Shown: piece after piece, positions 7,015-15,224 of the stretch
How the letters are laid out: every line of letters begins with the position of its first letter
Numbering within the stretch: the first letter of the stretch is position 1
Source: Alphaproteobacteria bacterium
GTDB lineage: Bacteria; Pseudomonadota; Alphaproteobacteria; CAAGCB01; CAG-977
Direction of reading: 5' to 3'
Assembly: GCA_900768845.1 (NCBI GenBank)
Contig: CAAGEK010000068.1
Span: 1-29,444 of the forward strand
Length of the DNA stretch: 29,444 bases
Program-made: the position numbers and the translations under genes
The notes under the pieces: model-generated
What the model was told of the DNA's origin: nothing
What the model saw: the letters and a program-made list of their open reading frames with translations, nothing else
Database searches by the model: none

Positions 7015-7166
7015 CCCCGATCTTTTCCGGTCGGGGAGCTTTCGGCGTATGTCCAAAAGCGATCCCTTATTTTGTCCTCAATTTAAAGGGAGCTTTAAAG
7101 GCCGGAAGGATCACTCTGTCGAATGATTTCTGAACTCCCCGACCGCCTTAACGGGCGGTCTTTTTT
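7015..7166 (+). promoter_or_regulatory. Structured leader with mutually exclusive helices and terminator before the glycosyltransferase
   Basis: Four segments form competing pairs. A (7015-7022, CCCCGATC) can pair with B (7029-7036, GGTCGGGG). B extended to 7038 (GGTCGGGGAG) is perfectly complementary to C (7135-7144, CTCCCCGACC). C shares bases 7141-7144 with the 5' arm of a strong terminator D (GACCGCC 7141-7147 with GGCGGTC 7154-7160, then six T at 7161-7166). B:C would block the terminator and A:B would free it. Between B and C smaller stems fit: 7040-7046 with 7101-7107, 7056-7060 with 7092-7096 and 7064-7068 with 7086-7090. The terminator ends 12 bp before the next start codon. It may be a riboswitch-like attenuator, or a free-standing small RNA closed by B:C. 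I do not recognise a known riboswitch class. Confidence 0.55.
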
Positions 7167-7178
7167 CGGGAGGGTGAA

Positions 7179-8504
7179 ATGAACGGCGGAAAGAAACGTT
7201 TGTATGTCGGCGATGAAAACAACGGCCAATACTTTGAAACGTATAAAACGGATAAACGCTTGTCCGTCCGGGTTTTTAAAAACGCGACCGTTTATCCGGC
7301 CGTTTCCGATGTTTCGACGATCGATCCTTTATACGGAGCGTACGGCGTTTACGATTCAGCAGGCGTTTTTTGCCCGTGTTCCGCCATGCGGGCGGGAGAT
7401 TTGACGCCTTATCCCGCTCAAGCGATAAACGACAATTCCGAATATTTCAATGAAAGCGTCATTTACGGCGGAGTGGCCTACTTTCACGCTTACGGTCACT
7501 TTTTGCTGGAAAGCACGGCGCGTTTATGGTTCGTTTTGCAAAATTCTGAAGACACGAGACCTGTCGTTTTCATTCCCGTCGGAAAGCCCGAACGTTATAT
7601 GGAGTTTTTTGACTTGCTGGGGATAAGCCGGAAACGCTTGATTTTTATCAACCGGCCGGTGCGGTTCAAAGAAATTGCCGTTCCGGAAATGTCTTCGCAT
7701 TTGGAAGGGGGGTATACCGAAGAGTTCATGCTTCCGTTTCGTAAGGCTGTCGAAAACGTGCCTGCGGAGAAGTATGACAAAATCTATCTGACGCGTCGCC
7801 GTTTTGAATTCGGGAATGTCTGCGGAGAGGAAATCCTTGAAAAAATATTCAAGGCGAACGGCTATAAAATCGTTTCCCCCGAACGATTGTCCGTCAAAAG
7901 GCAAATCGCTTTGATGAAGGGGGAGAAGAGCGTCGTGTCCGTTTTGGGCAGTGCAACGCATAATACCGTATTTTGTAAAAAAGGGACTGAATGTGTCGTT
8001 TTAAACCGTGCGGCAAATGTTTGCAAAGCCCAGATGCTTGTCAATTCGGCGGCGGAACTTGATTGGTGCTATGTCGATACATATTTTGACTGCTTTCCCG
8101 TATCGTATTTTTGGGGGCCTTACCTTGTCGGAGTGACTTCTCATCTGCGTTCGTTCTGTCGGGACGGGGGGATGAAAATCCCGAAAGGGGACATTTTCCC
8201 CGATGCGGCGGGATTTGCCGTGAAATGGATATCGACTTACGGCGGCAGTGCGAAAGTCTTCAATCGCTTGGTGTCCGAAAAGCCTGCGGTCGGCACAGTC
8301 TTTTCCTTCAAAGGATTGAACTTTCTGGAACGTTTGGCACGCCGCCGCCGCAACGTTCGCGAAATCGCCAAACTTCGCCGCCATTTGCTTCGGGCGCGTC
8401 TGCTGTCACGTTTCGGTTATGGAAGAATAAAACGGAAATATTCCGCAAAGGTTACAGAGCTTAATCAAAAACTTGAAAAGATGCGGAACGAAACGGAGTT
8501 TTAA
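7179..8504 (+). CDS. GT61-like (DUF563) glycosyltransferase
   Basis: This 441-residue protein resembles glycosyltransferase family 61 / DUF563 proteins of surface polysaccharide synthesis. Landmarks are HAYGHFLLESTARLWF (about 103-118), YDKIYLTRRRFEFGN (199-213) and a later ALMKGEKSVVSVLGSATHN segment (about 244-262), which matches the donor-site region of the family. No signal peptide or membrane helix is seen, so it is probably cytoplasmic or peripheral. The last 60 residues are very basic and helical. ATG 7179 has GGGAGGG just before it. An intrinsic terminator ends 12 bp upstream of the gene, so expression probably depends on read-through controlled by the leader at 7015-7166. Substrate is unknown. 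The partial sugar aminotransferase at the left edge could belong to the same kind of pathway, but the two are far apart. Confidence 0.75.
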   Translation: MNGGKKRLYVGDENNGQYFETYKTDKRLSVRVFKNATVYPAVSDVSTIDPLYGAYGVYDSAGVFCPCSAMRAGDLTPYPAQAINDNSEYFNESVIYGGVAYFHAYGHFLLESTARLWFVLQNSEDTRPVVFIPVGKPERYMEFFDLLGISRKRLIFINRPVRFKEIAVPEMSSHLEGGYTEEFMLPFRKAVENVPAEKYDKIYLTRRRFEFGNVCGEEILEKIFKANGYKIVSPERLSVKRQIALMKGEKSVVSVLGSATHNTVFCKKGTECVVLNRAANVCKAQMLVNSAAELDWCYVDTYFDCFPVSYFWGPYLVGVTSHLRSFCRDGGMKIPKGDIFPDAAGFAVKWISTYGGSAKVFNRLVSEKPAVGTVFSFKGLNFLERLARRRRNVREIAKLRRHLLRARLLSRFGYGRIKRKYSAKVTELNQKLEKMRNETEF

Positions 8505-8534
8505 ACTTTTTCCGCTCGTTCCGCTTCCGGATAC

Positions 8535-9959
8535 TTAGCAATCCGGCGGAGTTAAAAGGCTTGTTAATTCCTTTTCTATTTTCGGATAAATCGCTCCCCA
8601 AAGGCTATGCTTGACACAATCAAGAGCACTCATTCCGTCGTTGCCTTTGGCGTTTATGTCGGCTCCTTTGGCGATCATCAATTTAATGACCGACGGCTTG
8701 GGACAACCGAAACCGATGCAGGCGTTGATTAAAGGCGTACGGCCTTCCGCGTTTCGCGCATGAACATCCGCTCCGTGCTTGATTAACAGCTTTGCCACGT
8801 CCGGATTTTTAAAGAATATGGACATTAAAGATAATGCCGTATCGCCTCGCTCGTCTTTGGCATTGACATCGGCTCCGTGTTTAATGAGCAGTTTCATAAT
8901 GTGAGGATAAGGATGAACGGCGGCACTTTCAAGCAAAGGCGTTCTTCCGTCGTTGCTCGCTTTGTTCACATCCGCGCCTTTTTTAATTAATAGCCGGACG
9001 ATTTCAAGTGCTTGTCGGAATGTTTGAGAATATCCGGGCGGATTGTTGCGAGGGGTGTACTCTATCGTTATGGAAGTTGTGCCCGCCGCATAGATTGCGT
9101 GCATCAAGGGCGTTTTTCCGTCTTTGTCGGCGGCGTTAACGTCGGCTCCCTTTTTGAGCAGGAGTTTGACGGCGTTAATGTTTAACCGTCGTATCGCATA
9201 CATCAGAGGCGTGATACCGTCGATCTTGTTTTTTGCATTTACGTCTGCGCCGCGTTTTATCAAAAATTTGGTTACTTCCATCATTTCTTCAGCGGGATTG
9301 CAAACGGCTAATGCCAAAGGAGAGTACCCTTCGTTAGTTTGCAGATTGAGGCCGGCGTTGGGGATTTTGTCGATAAAAAACAAGATTCTGGTAAAAAATA
9401 AATTGACCTTGATGATAAATGTTAAAGGCGTATTTCCGTCCTCGTCTGTCATATTGGGATCCGCGCCGTTTTCTATCAACTTTGCAACGACTTTTTTAAG
9501 AGAGGGATTGGAAAAAAGCGCGGCAATCATCGGCGTTATTTCATTTTTTCGGGATTTAACATTGGGATCCGCGCCGTACCTGATCAGTGTCGCGACAATA
9601 TCCGGATTGGAGTTGTATCCTGCGGCCATGATCACGGGGGGCAGGCCTTCGGGAGATTCTTTGTGGAGATCGGCTCCGTTTTGAAGCAATGTTTCAAGGA
9701 CTTTTACGGACTTGTTGCGGGTTGCGGCGTGCATCACGGGCGTGTATCCGTCGCCGTCGGCCTCGTTAATGTCGTATCCTTTTTGAAGTAAAGCGTTAAT
9801 CACTTTCGCACTTGAAGAAACCTGAGCGGCCTCTATTAAAACGTTTCGTTTTTTATCGGTAAAAAAATTGTTCTTTTCCAAGTAGGCGAAAAATTTTTCC
9901 GAAAGAATGATTTTCCAATAAATTCTGCGGAAAAAGGAATATATCGGCTTTAATATCAT
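8535..9959 (-). CDS. Ankyrin-repeat protein
   Basis: This 474-residue protein is almost entirely ankyrin repeats. After a basic, hydrophobic N-terminal segment of about 30 residues I count about 12 repeats, most with the signature DG.TPLMHA...LLKKGADVNA (for example near 234-300 and 350-440). Two repeats are stretched by insertions, one of them a Pro/Thr-rich loop near residues 290-310. No catalytic domain and no cleavable signal peptide is seen. Ankyrin arrays bind other proteins. In host-associated bacteria some are secreted effectors, but nothing here proves export. ATG 9959 has AGGG about 8 bp upstream. The gene ends 30 bp from the convergent glycosyltransferase. Function unknown. Confidence 0.85.
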   Translation of the reverse strand: MILKPIYSFFRRIYWKIILSEKFFAYLEKNNFFTDKKRNVLIEAAQVSSSAKVINALLQKGYDINEADGDGYTPVMHAATRNKSVKVLETLLQNGADLHKESPEGLPPVIMAAGYNSNPDIVATLIRYGADPNVKSRKNEITPMIAALFSNPSLKKVVAKLIENGADPNMTDEDGNTPLTFIIKVNLFFTRILFFIDKIPNAGLNLQTNEGYSPLALAVCNPAEEMMEVTKFLIKRGADVNAKNKIDGITPLMYAIRRLNINAVKLLLKKGADVNAADKDGKTPLMHAIYAAGTTSITIEYTPRNNPPGYSQTFRQALEIVRLLIKKGADVNKASNDGRTPLLESAAVHPYPHIMKLLIKHGADVNAKDERGDTALSLMSIFFKNPDVAKLLIKHGADVHARNAEGRTPLINACIGFGCPKPSVIKLMIAKGADINAKGNDGMSALDCVKHSLWGAIYPKIEKELTSLLTPPDC

Positions 9960-10145
9960 AACACGAGCCCTATAAAAAATACGCGATAAAGTATCGTAAT
10001 ATACTTATTCGAATTTGACAACGGCTATCGTGAATTGTTTTTTTGTTTTGCGTCGACAACTTGGATAAAAAAAACGGAGGCCGCCTGTTATAAAAAGACA
10101 AAATCCGGCGTTCTTTTTTGAAAGGGGGAAAATTCTAAAAAACGG

Positions 10146-10174
10146 TTGAAGGATTGGAAACGGTGCTGTAAAGT
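10146..10174 (+). promoter_or_regulatory. Promoter of nifJ
   Basis: TTGAAG (10146-10151), a 17-bp spacer and TAAAGT (10169-10174) would start transcription near 10181 and leave a leader of about 140 nt. The rest of the 360-bp gap between the ankyrin gene and nifJ shows only the stem-loop described next. Confidence 0.45.
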
Positions 10175-10191
10175 ACTTGGCCATGCGGGGG

Positions 10192-10254
10192 ATGTTTCCG
10201 AAGCTTTGACGGTATCGGCAAAAGCGGTCGTTTCGGAAAAGGTTTCGGAAACAT
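10192..10254 (+). other. Stem-loop in the nifJ leader
   Basis: A perfect 11-bp inverted repeat, ATGTTTCCGAA (10192-10202) with TTCGGAAACAT (10244-10254), encloses GCTTT/AAAGC. The decamer GTTTCGGAAA also occurs twice in a row near 10230-10251, giving alternative pairings. It has no T tract, so it is not a terminator. A role in message stability or as a regulator binding site is possible. Confidence 0.45.
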
Positions 10255-10318
10255 TCCCTATTAAACGGGGGGTGTTTGTGACATCCTTTTTTCATTAACT
10301 CTTTGGAGGATTTATTCC

Positions 10319-13300
10319 ATGGCGGATAAAAGCACGATGAAGATGATGGACGCCAACGAGGCTACGGCCGGCGTTGCGCATCGTCTGAACGAAGTTGCCG
10401 TTATTTACCCGATTACCCCGTCTTCTCCGATGGGCGAATTCGCGGACGCTTGGGCGGCTGCGGGCGTTAAGAACATTTGGGGCAAAGTTCCCGAAATCTA
10501 TGAAATGCAGTCCGAAGCCGGTGCGATCGGCGCGGTTCACGGGGCTTTGCAGGCGGGCGCGCTGACGACGACCTTTACGGCGTCTCAGGGCTTGCTTTTG
10601 ATGATTCCCAACCTGTACAAAATCGCGGGCGAATTGACGCCGTTCGTCATTCACGTCGCCGCACGCGCTTTGGCAACGCACGCTTTGTCGATTTTCGGCG
10701 ATCATTCCGACGTTATGGCCTGCCGCCAGATCGGTTTGGCGATGCTGTGTTCGAACAGCGTTCAGGAAGCTCAGGATATGGCGGCGATCGCCCAGTACGC
10801 GACGCTGAAATCCCGCGTTTCCTTCATGCATTTCTTCGACGGTTTCCGCACCTCTCACGAAATCAACAAAATCAACGTCATTTCCGATGAAGACCTGAAG
10901 AAATTCGTGGAAGGCCTGCCGACGTCGTTCAATCGCACGAACGCTTTGACGCCGGAACACCCCGTCGTCCGCGGTACGGCTCAGAACCCCGACGTGTTCT
11001 TCCAGATTCGCGAAGCCGCCAACCCGTATTATGAAAAAGTCCCCGCGATCGTTCAGGAAGCGATGGACAAGTATGCGGAAATCACGGGTCGCCAGTATCA
11101 TCTGGTTGATTATGTCGGTGCCAAGGACGCCGAACAGGTCGTCGTCATCATGGGATCCGCCGCCGATACGACGGAAGCGACCGTAAAACACCTGACCGAT
11201 AAGAAATACGGTGTTCTGAAAGTTCGTCTGTATCGTCCGTTCCCCGCCGAAGCTTTGATTAAAGCCCTGCCCGAAACGGTCAAAACGATTGCCGTCATGG
11301 ATCGCACGAAAGAAGCCGGTTCTCAGGGCGAACCCTTGTTCCTGGACGTTGTTGCCGCGATCAGCGACGCTTTCGCCGCCGGCAAGATCAAATCGATGCC
11401 GCGCATCATCGGCGGACGTTACGGTTTGTCGTCCAAAGAATATACGCCGGCCATGGCCAAAGCCGTGTTTGAAAACGCTGAAAAGGCCGAACCGAAAACG
11501 CGCTTTACGGTCGGCATCACCGACGACGTGACGAACTTGTCTTTGGATTACGACAACAGCTTTGATATCGAAGACGCCGACGTCAAACGCGCAATCTTCT
11601 TCGGTTTGGGCGCGGACGGAACGGTCGGTGCGAACAAAAACTCGATCAAGATCATTGCCGGCCGCGACGGAACATACGGTCAGGCATACTTCGTGTATGA
11701 CTCGAAAAAATCCGGTGCGATGACGACGTCCCATTTGCGTTTTGCAAACCACGTCATCAACGCTCCGTACCTGATTAACAAAGCGTCCTTTGTTGCCTGC
11801 CACCACCTGCCGTTCTTGGAAAAGATCGATATGCTGGCTCAGGCGGACGAAGGTGCCGTGTTCCTGTTGAACGCCCCGTACAAGCCCGAAGAAGTTTGGG
11901 ATAAGTTGCCGGTCGAAGTTCAGGAAGAAATCATCAAAAAGCACATCAAGCTGTATTCGATCGACGCGGTTGAAGTCGCCAAGGCCACGGGCATGGGACG
12001 CCGCATCAACACGATTATGCAGACGTGCTATTTTGCTTTGTCCGGCGTTCTGCCCAAAGATGAAGCGATCGCCAAAATTAAGGAATACGCCCAGAAAACG
12101 TATGCCAAAAAGGGCGACGCCGTCGTGAAGAAGAACTGGGATGCGATTGACGCTTCTTTGGAACATCTGCACGAAATCAAGGTTACGGAAAAGCCGACGT
12201 CCAAGTTGCACCGTTTGCCGGGCGTTCCCGCAACGGCTCCGGAAATCGTCCGCAAGGTTGAAGGCGCGATTTTGGAAGGCCGCGGCGAAGAGCTGAAAGT
12301 ATCCGATCTGGAATGGACGGCCGACGGCACATGGCCGACGGCGACGACGCAGTACGAAAAACGTTGCATCGCTTCCGACATTCCCGTTTGGGATCCGAAC
12401 ACCTGCATCCAGTGCGGCAAGTGCGCCATGGTTTGCCCGCACGCGGCAATCCGCGCCAAAGTCGTTCCCAATGCCGAATTGAAGAACGCGCCCGAAGGAT
12501 TTAAGGCCGTTCCTTACAAAGGCAAGGAATTCGTCGATTCCAGCTGGATTATCCAGATTGCTCCGGAAGATTGCACGGGCTGTTCTTTGTGCACCCGCGC
12601 CTGCCCCGCGAAAAACAAGGAAAATCCGGAACTCAAGGCCATCAATATGGATCCGATTGCGTCGCATTTGGAACAGGAAAAGAAGAATTTCGAATTCTTC
12701 CTGTCTTTGCCTGACGTAGACCGTACCAAGATTGAAAAGAAGATGGTCAAGCAGGTTCAGCTGTTGCGTCCGTTGTTCGAGTTCTCCGGTGCTTGCGCCG
12801 GTTGCGGCGAAACGCCGTATGTCAAATTGCTGACGCAGTTGTTCGGCGACCGTTTGCTGATTGCAAATGCGACGGGATGCTCGTCCATTTACGGCGGTAA
12901 CCTGCCGACGACGCCGTATGCCAAAGATTTGAACGGCCGCGGTCCGGCTTGGTCGAACTCTTTGTTTGAAGATGCGGCCGAATTCGGTTTGGGTATGCGT
13001 TTGTCCGTGGACTTCCAGAAAAACTACGCCACCCAGCTGATTAAAGGCATGGAAGGCGAAGTCGGCGGCGATTTGGTCAATGCCATCCTGACCGCGCCTC
13101 AAGCCAGCGAAGCGGACATTGCGGCTCAGCGCGAACGCATTGAAATCCTGCGCTCCAAACTGGTTTCGATGACCTCTCCCGAAGCTCAGGCTCTGAACGA
13201 TTTGGCGGACTTCTTTGTCGAAAAATCCGTTTGGACGATCGGCGGCGACGGTTGGGCTTACGATATCGGTTACGGCGGCGTCGACCACGTCCTGTATTCG

Positions 13301-13882
13301 GGCAAGAACATGAACATTTTGGTTCTGGATACGAACGTGTATTCAAACACGGGCGGCCAGCAATCCAAAGCAACCCCGATCGGCGCATCCGCGAAGTTCG
13401 CCGTTGCCGGTAAAGCCATTCCCCGCAAGGATTTGGGCATGATTGCCATGGCTTCCGAAAATGTTTACGTCGCTCAGATTGCGTTGGGTGCGAACGATAT
13501 GCAGGCGATTAAAGCGTTCGTCGAAGCGGAATCGTTTAACGGTCCGTCTTTGATCATTGCGTATTCGCACTGCATCAACCACACCTATGAAATCGACAAG
13601 GGCGGTCTGGAACACCAGAAAGCCGCGGTTGAAACGGGCTTCTGGCCGTTGTACCGCTTCGATCCGCGCCGCATTGCCGAAGGCAAACCGGGCTTGCAGC
13701 TGGACTCCAAAGCTCCCAGCAAGCCGATTGCCGAATTCATGGCGAACGAAGGACGTTTCCAACAGGTTAAAAAGCAGGATCCGGAACGTTATGAACGTTT
13801 GGTTCAGTATGCTCAGGAACAGGTTGAAGAACGCCGTCGTTTGTACGAACATCTGGCGTCCGGCAGCAAAGCCGCAGAATAA
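10319..13882 (+). CDS. nifJ: Pyruvate:ferredoxin (flavodoxin) oxidoreductase
   Basis: This 1187-residue single-chain enzyme converts pyruvate and CoA to acetyl-CoA and CO2, passing electrons to ferredoxin or flavodoxin. All domains of the homodimeric type are present in order: the N-terminal pyrimidine-binding domain with YPITPSSPMGEFAD (about 27-40), the gamma domain, two 4Fe-4S motifs (CIQCGKCAMVCP from Cys696 and CTGCSLCTRACP from Cys752), the CAGCGE pair (Cys826, Cys829), the TPP-binding GGDGWAYDIGYGG (from 975), and Cys1085 in SHCINH. Length is normal. The start has GGAGGA 8 bp upstream. Codon use is noticeably different from its neighbours (more CTG, AAC, ATC), as expected for a highly expressed gene. 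It has its own promoter and terminator and looks monocistronic. It indicates oxygen-sensitive central metabolism. Confidence 0.97.
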   Translation: MADKSTMKMMDANEATAGVAHRLNEVAVIYPITPSSPMGEFADAWAAAGVKNIWGKVPEIYEMQSEAGAIGAVHGALQAGALTTTFTASQGLLLMIPNLYKIAGELTPFVIHVAARALATHALSIFGDHSDVMACRQIGLAMLCSNSVQEAQDMAAIAQYATLKSRVSFMHFFDGFRTSHEINKINVISDEDLKKFVEGLPTSFNRTNALTPEHPVVRGTAQNPDVFFQIREAANPYYEKVPAIVQEAMDKYAEITGRQYHLVDYVGAKDAEQVVVIMGSAADTTEATVKHLTDKKYGVLKVRLYRPFPAEALIKALPETVKTIAVMDRTKEAGSQGEPLFLDVVAAISDAFAAGKIKSMPRIIGGRYGLSSKEYTPAMAKAVFENAEKAEPKTRFTVGITDDVTNLSLDYDNSFDIEDADVKRAIFFGLGADGTVGANKNSIKIIAGRDGTYGQAYFVYDSKKSGAMTTSHLRFANHVINAPYLINKASFVACHHLPFLEKIDMLAQADEGAVFLLNAPYKPEEVWDKLPVEVQEEIIKKHIKLYSIDAVEVAKATGMGRRINTIMQTCYFALSGVLPKDEAIAKIKEYAQKTYAKKGDAVVKKNWDAIDASLEHLHEIKVTEKPTSKLHRLPGVPATAPEIVRKVEGAILEGRGEELKVSDLEWTADGTWPTATTQYEKRCIASDIPVWDPNTCIQCGKCAMVCPHAAIRAKVVPNAELKNAPEGFKAVPYKGKEFVDSSWIIQIAPEDCTGCSLCTRACPAKNKENPELKAINMDPIASHLEQEKKNFEFFLSLPDVDRTKIEKKMVKQVQLLRPLFEFSGACAGCGETPYVKLLTQLFGDRLLIANATGCSSIYGGNLPTTPYAKDLNGRGPAWSNSLFEDAAEFGLGMRLSVDFQKNYATQLIKGMEGEVGGDLVNAILTAPQASEADIAAQRERIEILRSKLVSMTSPEAQALNDLADFFVEKSVWTIGGDGWAYDIGYGGVDHVLYSGKNMNILVLDTNVYSNTGGQQSKATPIGASAKFAVAGKAIPRKDLGMIAMASENVYVAQIALGANDMQAIKAFVEAESFNGPSLIIAYSHCINHTYEIDKGGLEHQKAAVETGFWPLYRFDPRRIAEGKPGLQLDSKAPSKPIAEFMANEGRFQQVKKQDPERYERLVQYAQEQVEERRRLYEHLASGSKAAE

Positions 13883-13900
13883 TTCAAACTTGACAAGCAA

Positions 13901-13931
13901 AAAGCCCTCGATTTTTCGGGGGCTTTTTTTG
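13901..13931 (+). terminator. Intrinsic terminator of nifJ
   Basis: AAAGCCC(T)CG pairs with CGGGGGCTTT around a short T-rich loop, followed by seven T. It starts 18 bp after the nifJ stop codon. Confidence 0.85.
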
Positions 13932-13984
13932 TAAAGGGAAAATCACGAGCTAAGTGCGTGGTTTGGAAAAGCTTACAGCGATGT

Positions 13985-14548
13985 ACAAAAAAACTCCTTA
14001 AGTAAACTCAGCGGGCTGTCCGGCAACTGCGACTAAAGGGTTAAAAATGAATGATGTAAAGACGCTATTACATACAGTATGAAACTGTAAATATCACATG
14101 GTATTCGCGCCGGAATATCGCCGTAAAGTATTTTTTGGAGAAAGACGTTGCGAGATAGAAAGATACTCAGAGAGCCATGCGGTCGGACGATAGGAAACGT
14201 GTCAGGCTCATGAGCATAGGCCGTGGAGATGCCGCCGAGAGTGTATCGAGCTTTTCTGATTTTCTGAAATGGAAAATCAGTTTGACGGTTTACGAGTATT
14301 GGAGCGACATATCGTAACAGGGAATTCCGGTGCAAGCAGGTACTATCCGCGGGAAAGAACGCCCGTAAGATTGTAGAATAATCACCTAAAAGAAGACGCT
14401 CTGTCGGATCAGTTGACGCCAGACCTTACGGGTGGCAAGTAACAAATGCACCTGCCGGAGCGTTGCAGGCCGTAAGCGTAACCGGCAAGATGAAGGCTAC
14501 ACCTGTCGTGTGAAGAACCACCCGTCGGGCGCGAGAGGATCTTTTTTT
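13985..14548 (+). mobile_element. Decayed IS200/IS605-like element, copy 1
   Basis: An element of about 565 bp carries a broken single-ORF tnpA. Its limits come from comparison with the second copy at 27771-28255 (opposite strand): similarity begins at ACTCCTTA near 13993 and ends after a hairpin (CCCG...CGGG, about 14521-14530) and a T run near 14548. The shared 3' untranslated part, about 120 bp after the tnpA remnant, is as similar between copies as the coding part. No target duplication is expected for this family. Ends are approximate. Confidence 0.65.
14047..14440 (+). pseudogene. tnpA: IS200-type transposase (TnpA, Y1/HUH) remnant
   Basis: The reading starts MNDVKTLLHTV, hits TGA where the family has a Trp, and continues NCKYHMVFAPEYRRKVFFGE, a textbook IS200 N-terminus. 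A frameshift near 14150 moves the similarity to another frame (KILRE, later TYRNREF and SAGKNARKIVE), again with several stops. The segment that should hold the His-x-His metal site is unrecognisable, and a stop follows the catalytic-Tyr position (KIVE then stop). The gene is certainly inactive. The end is approximate. Confidence 0.75.
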
Positions 14549-14654
14549 GGGATGAACGGGCGGGGAAGGGATCTTTCTCCGTCGGAGGAGTATTCCGGCT
14601 TTCCTTGGCGGATTTGACCGAGGGGGATATCGTTTTTTGTAAAAATATGGTTGC

Positions 14655-14795
14655 TTGAAAAAGATATGCACACCTGCGGGCAATATTAAAATTTTTGAGA
14701 ATACGGACGGCAGTCACTGCCTGAGCGTATTTGAAAAAGATAAAGAACAACGGCGCGGCGTTTTCCTGCCGGAACGGGCAAAGAAAAACGGATGA
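14655..14795 (+). CDS. Possible 46-residue ORF or gene remnant, unrecognised
   Basis: Between the IS remnant and the small RNA array, one frame opened by TTG reads MKKICTPAGNIKIFENTDGS and ends with PERAKKNG. The composition is protein-like (charged, mixed). There is no ribosome binding site, no ATG, and stops lie on both sides. I do not recognise it. It may be the last piece of a decayed gene; the rest of 14549-14840 shows no other signal. Confidence 0.2.
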   Translation: MKKICTPAGNIKIFENTDGSHCLSVFEKDKEQRRGVFLPERAKKNG

Positions 14796-14839
14796 AAGAT
14801 GAAAGTGTGAATGAACAGCGCAACGGCTTTCTTGCCTAT

Positions 14840-14924
14840 AAGAAAAGGCAGGCCAAGTAGCGACCTGCCTTGAAATGCATTGATTGGGACGGCTGCTACA
14901 TAGCCCTACAATACATTCCGCATA
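14840..14924 (-). ncRNA. Putative small RNA, array unit 3 (leftmost)
   Basis: A minus-strand unit of about 85 nt is bounded by a good promoter (-10 at 14936-14931) and an intrinsic terminator: AGGCAGG (14846-14852) pairs with CCTGCCT (14864-14870), followed on minus by T4CTT. The terminator loop (plus-strand GTAGC, 14857-14861) is complementary to an upstream segment of the same RNA (plus-strand GCTAC, 14895-14899), so a pseudoknot or kissing contact is possible. No open reading frame is apparent in the unit. Family not recognised. Confidence 0.6.
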
Positions 14925-14930
14925 TTTATC

Positions 14931-14959
14931 ATTATGGCATCGAAAGGACGGAAAATCAA
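14931..14959 (-). promoter_or_regulatory. Promoter of small RNA unit 3
   Basis: On minus, TTGATT (14959-14954), a 17-bp spacer and CATAAT (14936-14931). The -35 lies inside the conserved 54-bp repeat; the -10 lies just outside it. Confidence 0.6.
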
Positions 14960-14989
14960 GGTGATTAGATCTGATGGATTTCTGGCATA

Positions 14990-15069
14990 TAAAAATGAGC
15001 CAGCCGGTAGGGGCTGGCTCAAGCTATAGAGTTTGGAGGCTGGCCTACCCGCCCTCTACAGTCTTATTT
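14990..15069 (-). ncRNA. Putative small RNA, array unit 2 (middle)
   Basis: A minus-strand unit of about 80 nt ends in a perfect 9-bp terminator stem (GAGCCAGCC 14997-15005 with GGCTGGCTC 15012-15020), followed on minus by a five-T tract. The six-base loop (plus-strand GGTAGG, 15006-15011) is fully complementary to plus-strand CCTACC at 15044-15049, upstream in the same RNA. The same layout occurs in unit 3 with different bases, which looks like compensating change. No convincing ORF. Confidence 0.65.
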
Positions 15070-15075
15070 ACATTT

Positions 15076-15104
15076 AGTATGACACTGAAAGGACGAAAAA
15101 ACAA
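15076..15104 (-). promoter_or_regulatory. Promoter of small RNA unit 2
   Basis: On minus, TTGTTT (15104-15099), a 17-bp spacer and CATACT (15081-15076), at the same place relative to the 54-bp repeat as in unit 3. Confidence 0.5.
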
Positions 15105-15134
15105 GGAGATTAGATCTGATGGATTTCTGGTATA

Positions 15135-15218
15135 TAAAAAGATGCCTGCAAGCGGGCGGCATCCGGATTGACCTGTTCCTGATCCCACCGCATTGGGACA
15201 CAAAGCCAACCCTTATCT
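15135..15218 (-). ncRNA. Putative small RNA, array unit 1 (rightmost)
   Basis: A minus-strand unit of about 84 nt ends in the terminator GATGCC (15141-15146) with GGCATC (15158-15163), then five T on minus. The loop (plus-strand GCGG, 15152-15155) could pair with CCGC at 15188-15191, a weaker match than in the other two units. Length, promoter distance and terminator position copy those of units 2 and 3. Confidence 0.55.
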
Positions 15219-15224
15219 TTTAAA

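Larger units (their letters stand above)
14942..15140. repeat. 54-bp direct repeats separating the small RNA units
   Basis: 14942-14995 and 15087-15140 are identical at 50 of 54 positions without gaps. On the minus strand each begins with the T tract of one unit's terminator and ends just beyond the -35 of the next unit's promoter. The DNA between them (the RNA bodies) is not similar at the base level. Repeat period is 145 bp. Confidence 0.85.

Noticed and set aside
7015..7166. SRP RNA, because of a GGAA tetraloop-like CCGGAAGG near 7102
   Set aside because: The flanking conserved SRP bases (GGUCAGG before and AGCAGCC after) are missing and the helix order does not fit. 6S RNA was also considered; no specific match could be shown.
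10005..10295. Minus-strand 96-codon frame upstream of nifJ
   Set aside because: It lies over the nifJ promoter and leader stem-loop, has no ribosome binding site and low-complexity composition.
10295..13288. Minus-strand open frame of 997 residues opposite nifJ
   Set aside because: It mirrors the codon pattern of nifJ, is rich in Arg, Phe and Gln without any recognisable motif, has no ribosome binding site, and nifJ on plus is certain.
14941..15140. CRISPR array
   Set aside because: Only two repeats, 54 bp long with 91-bp intervals, promoter and terminator signals inside, and no cas genes.
14974..15171. Plus-strand 65-codon frame across the small RNA array (MDFWHIK...)
   Set aside because: It runs through two terminator stems and both 54-bp repeats; the second copy of the start (15119) leads into unrelated residues, and no ribosome binding site fits.
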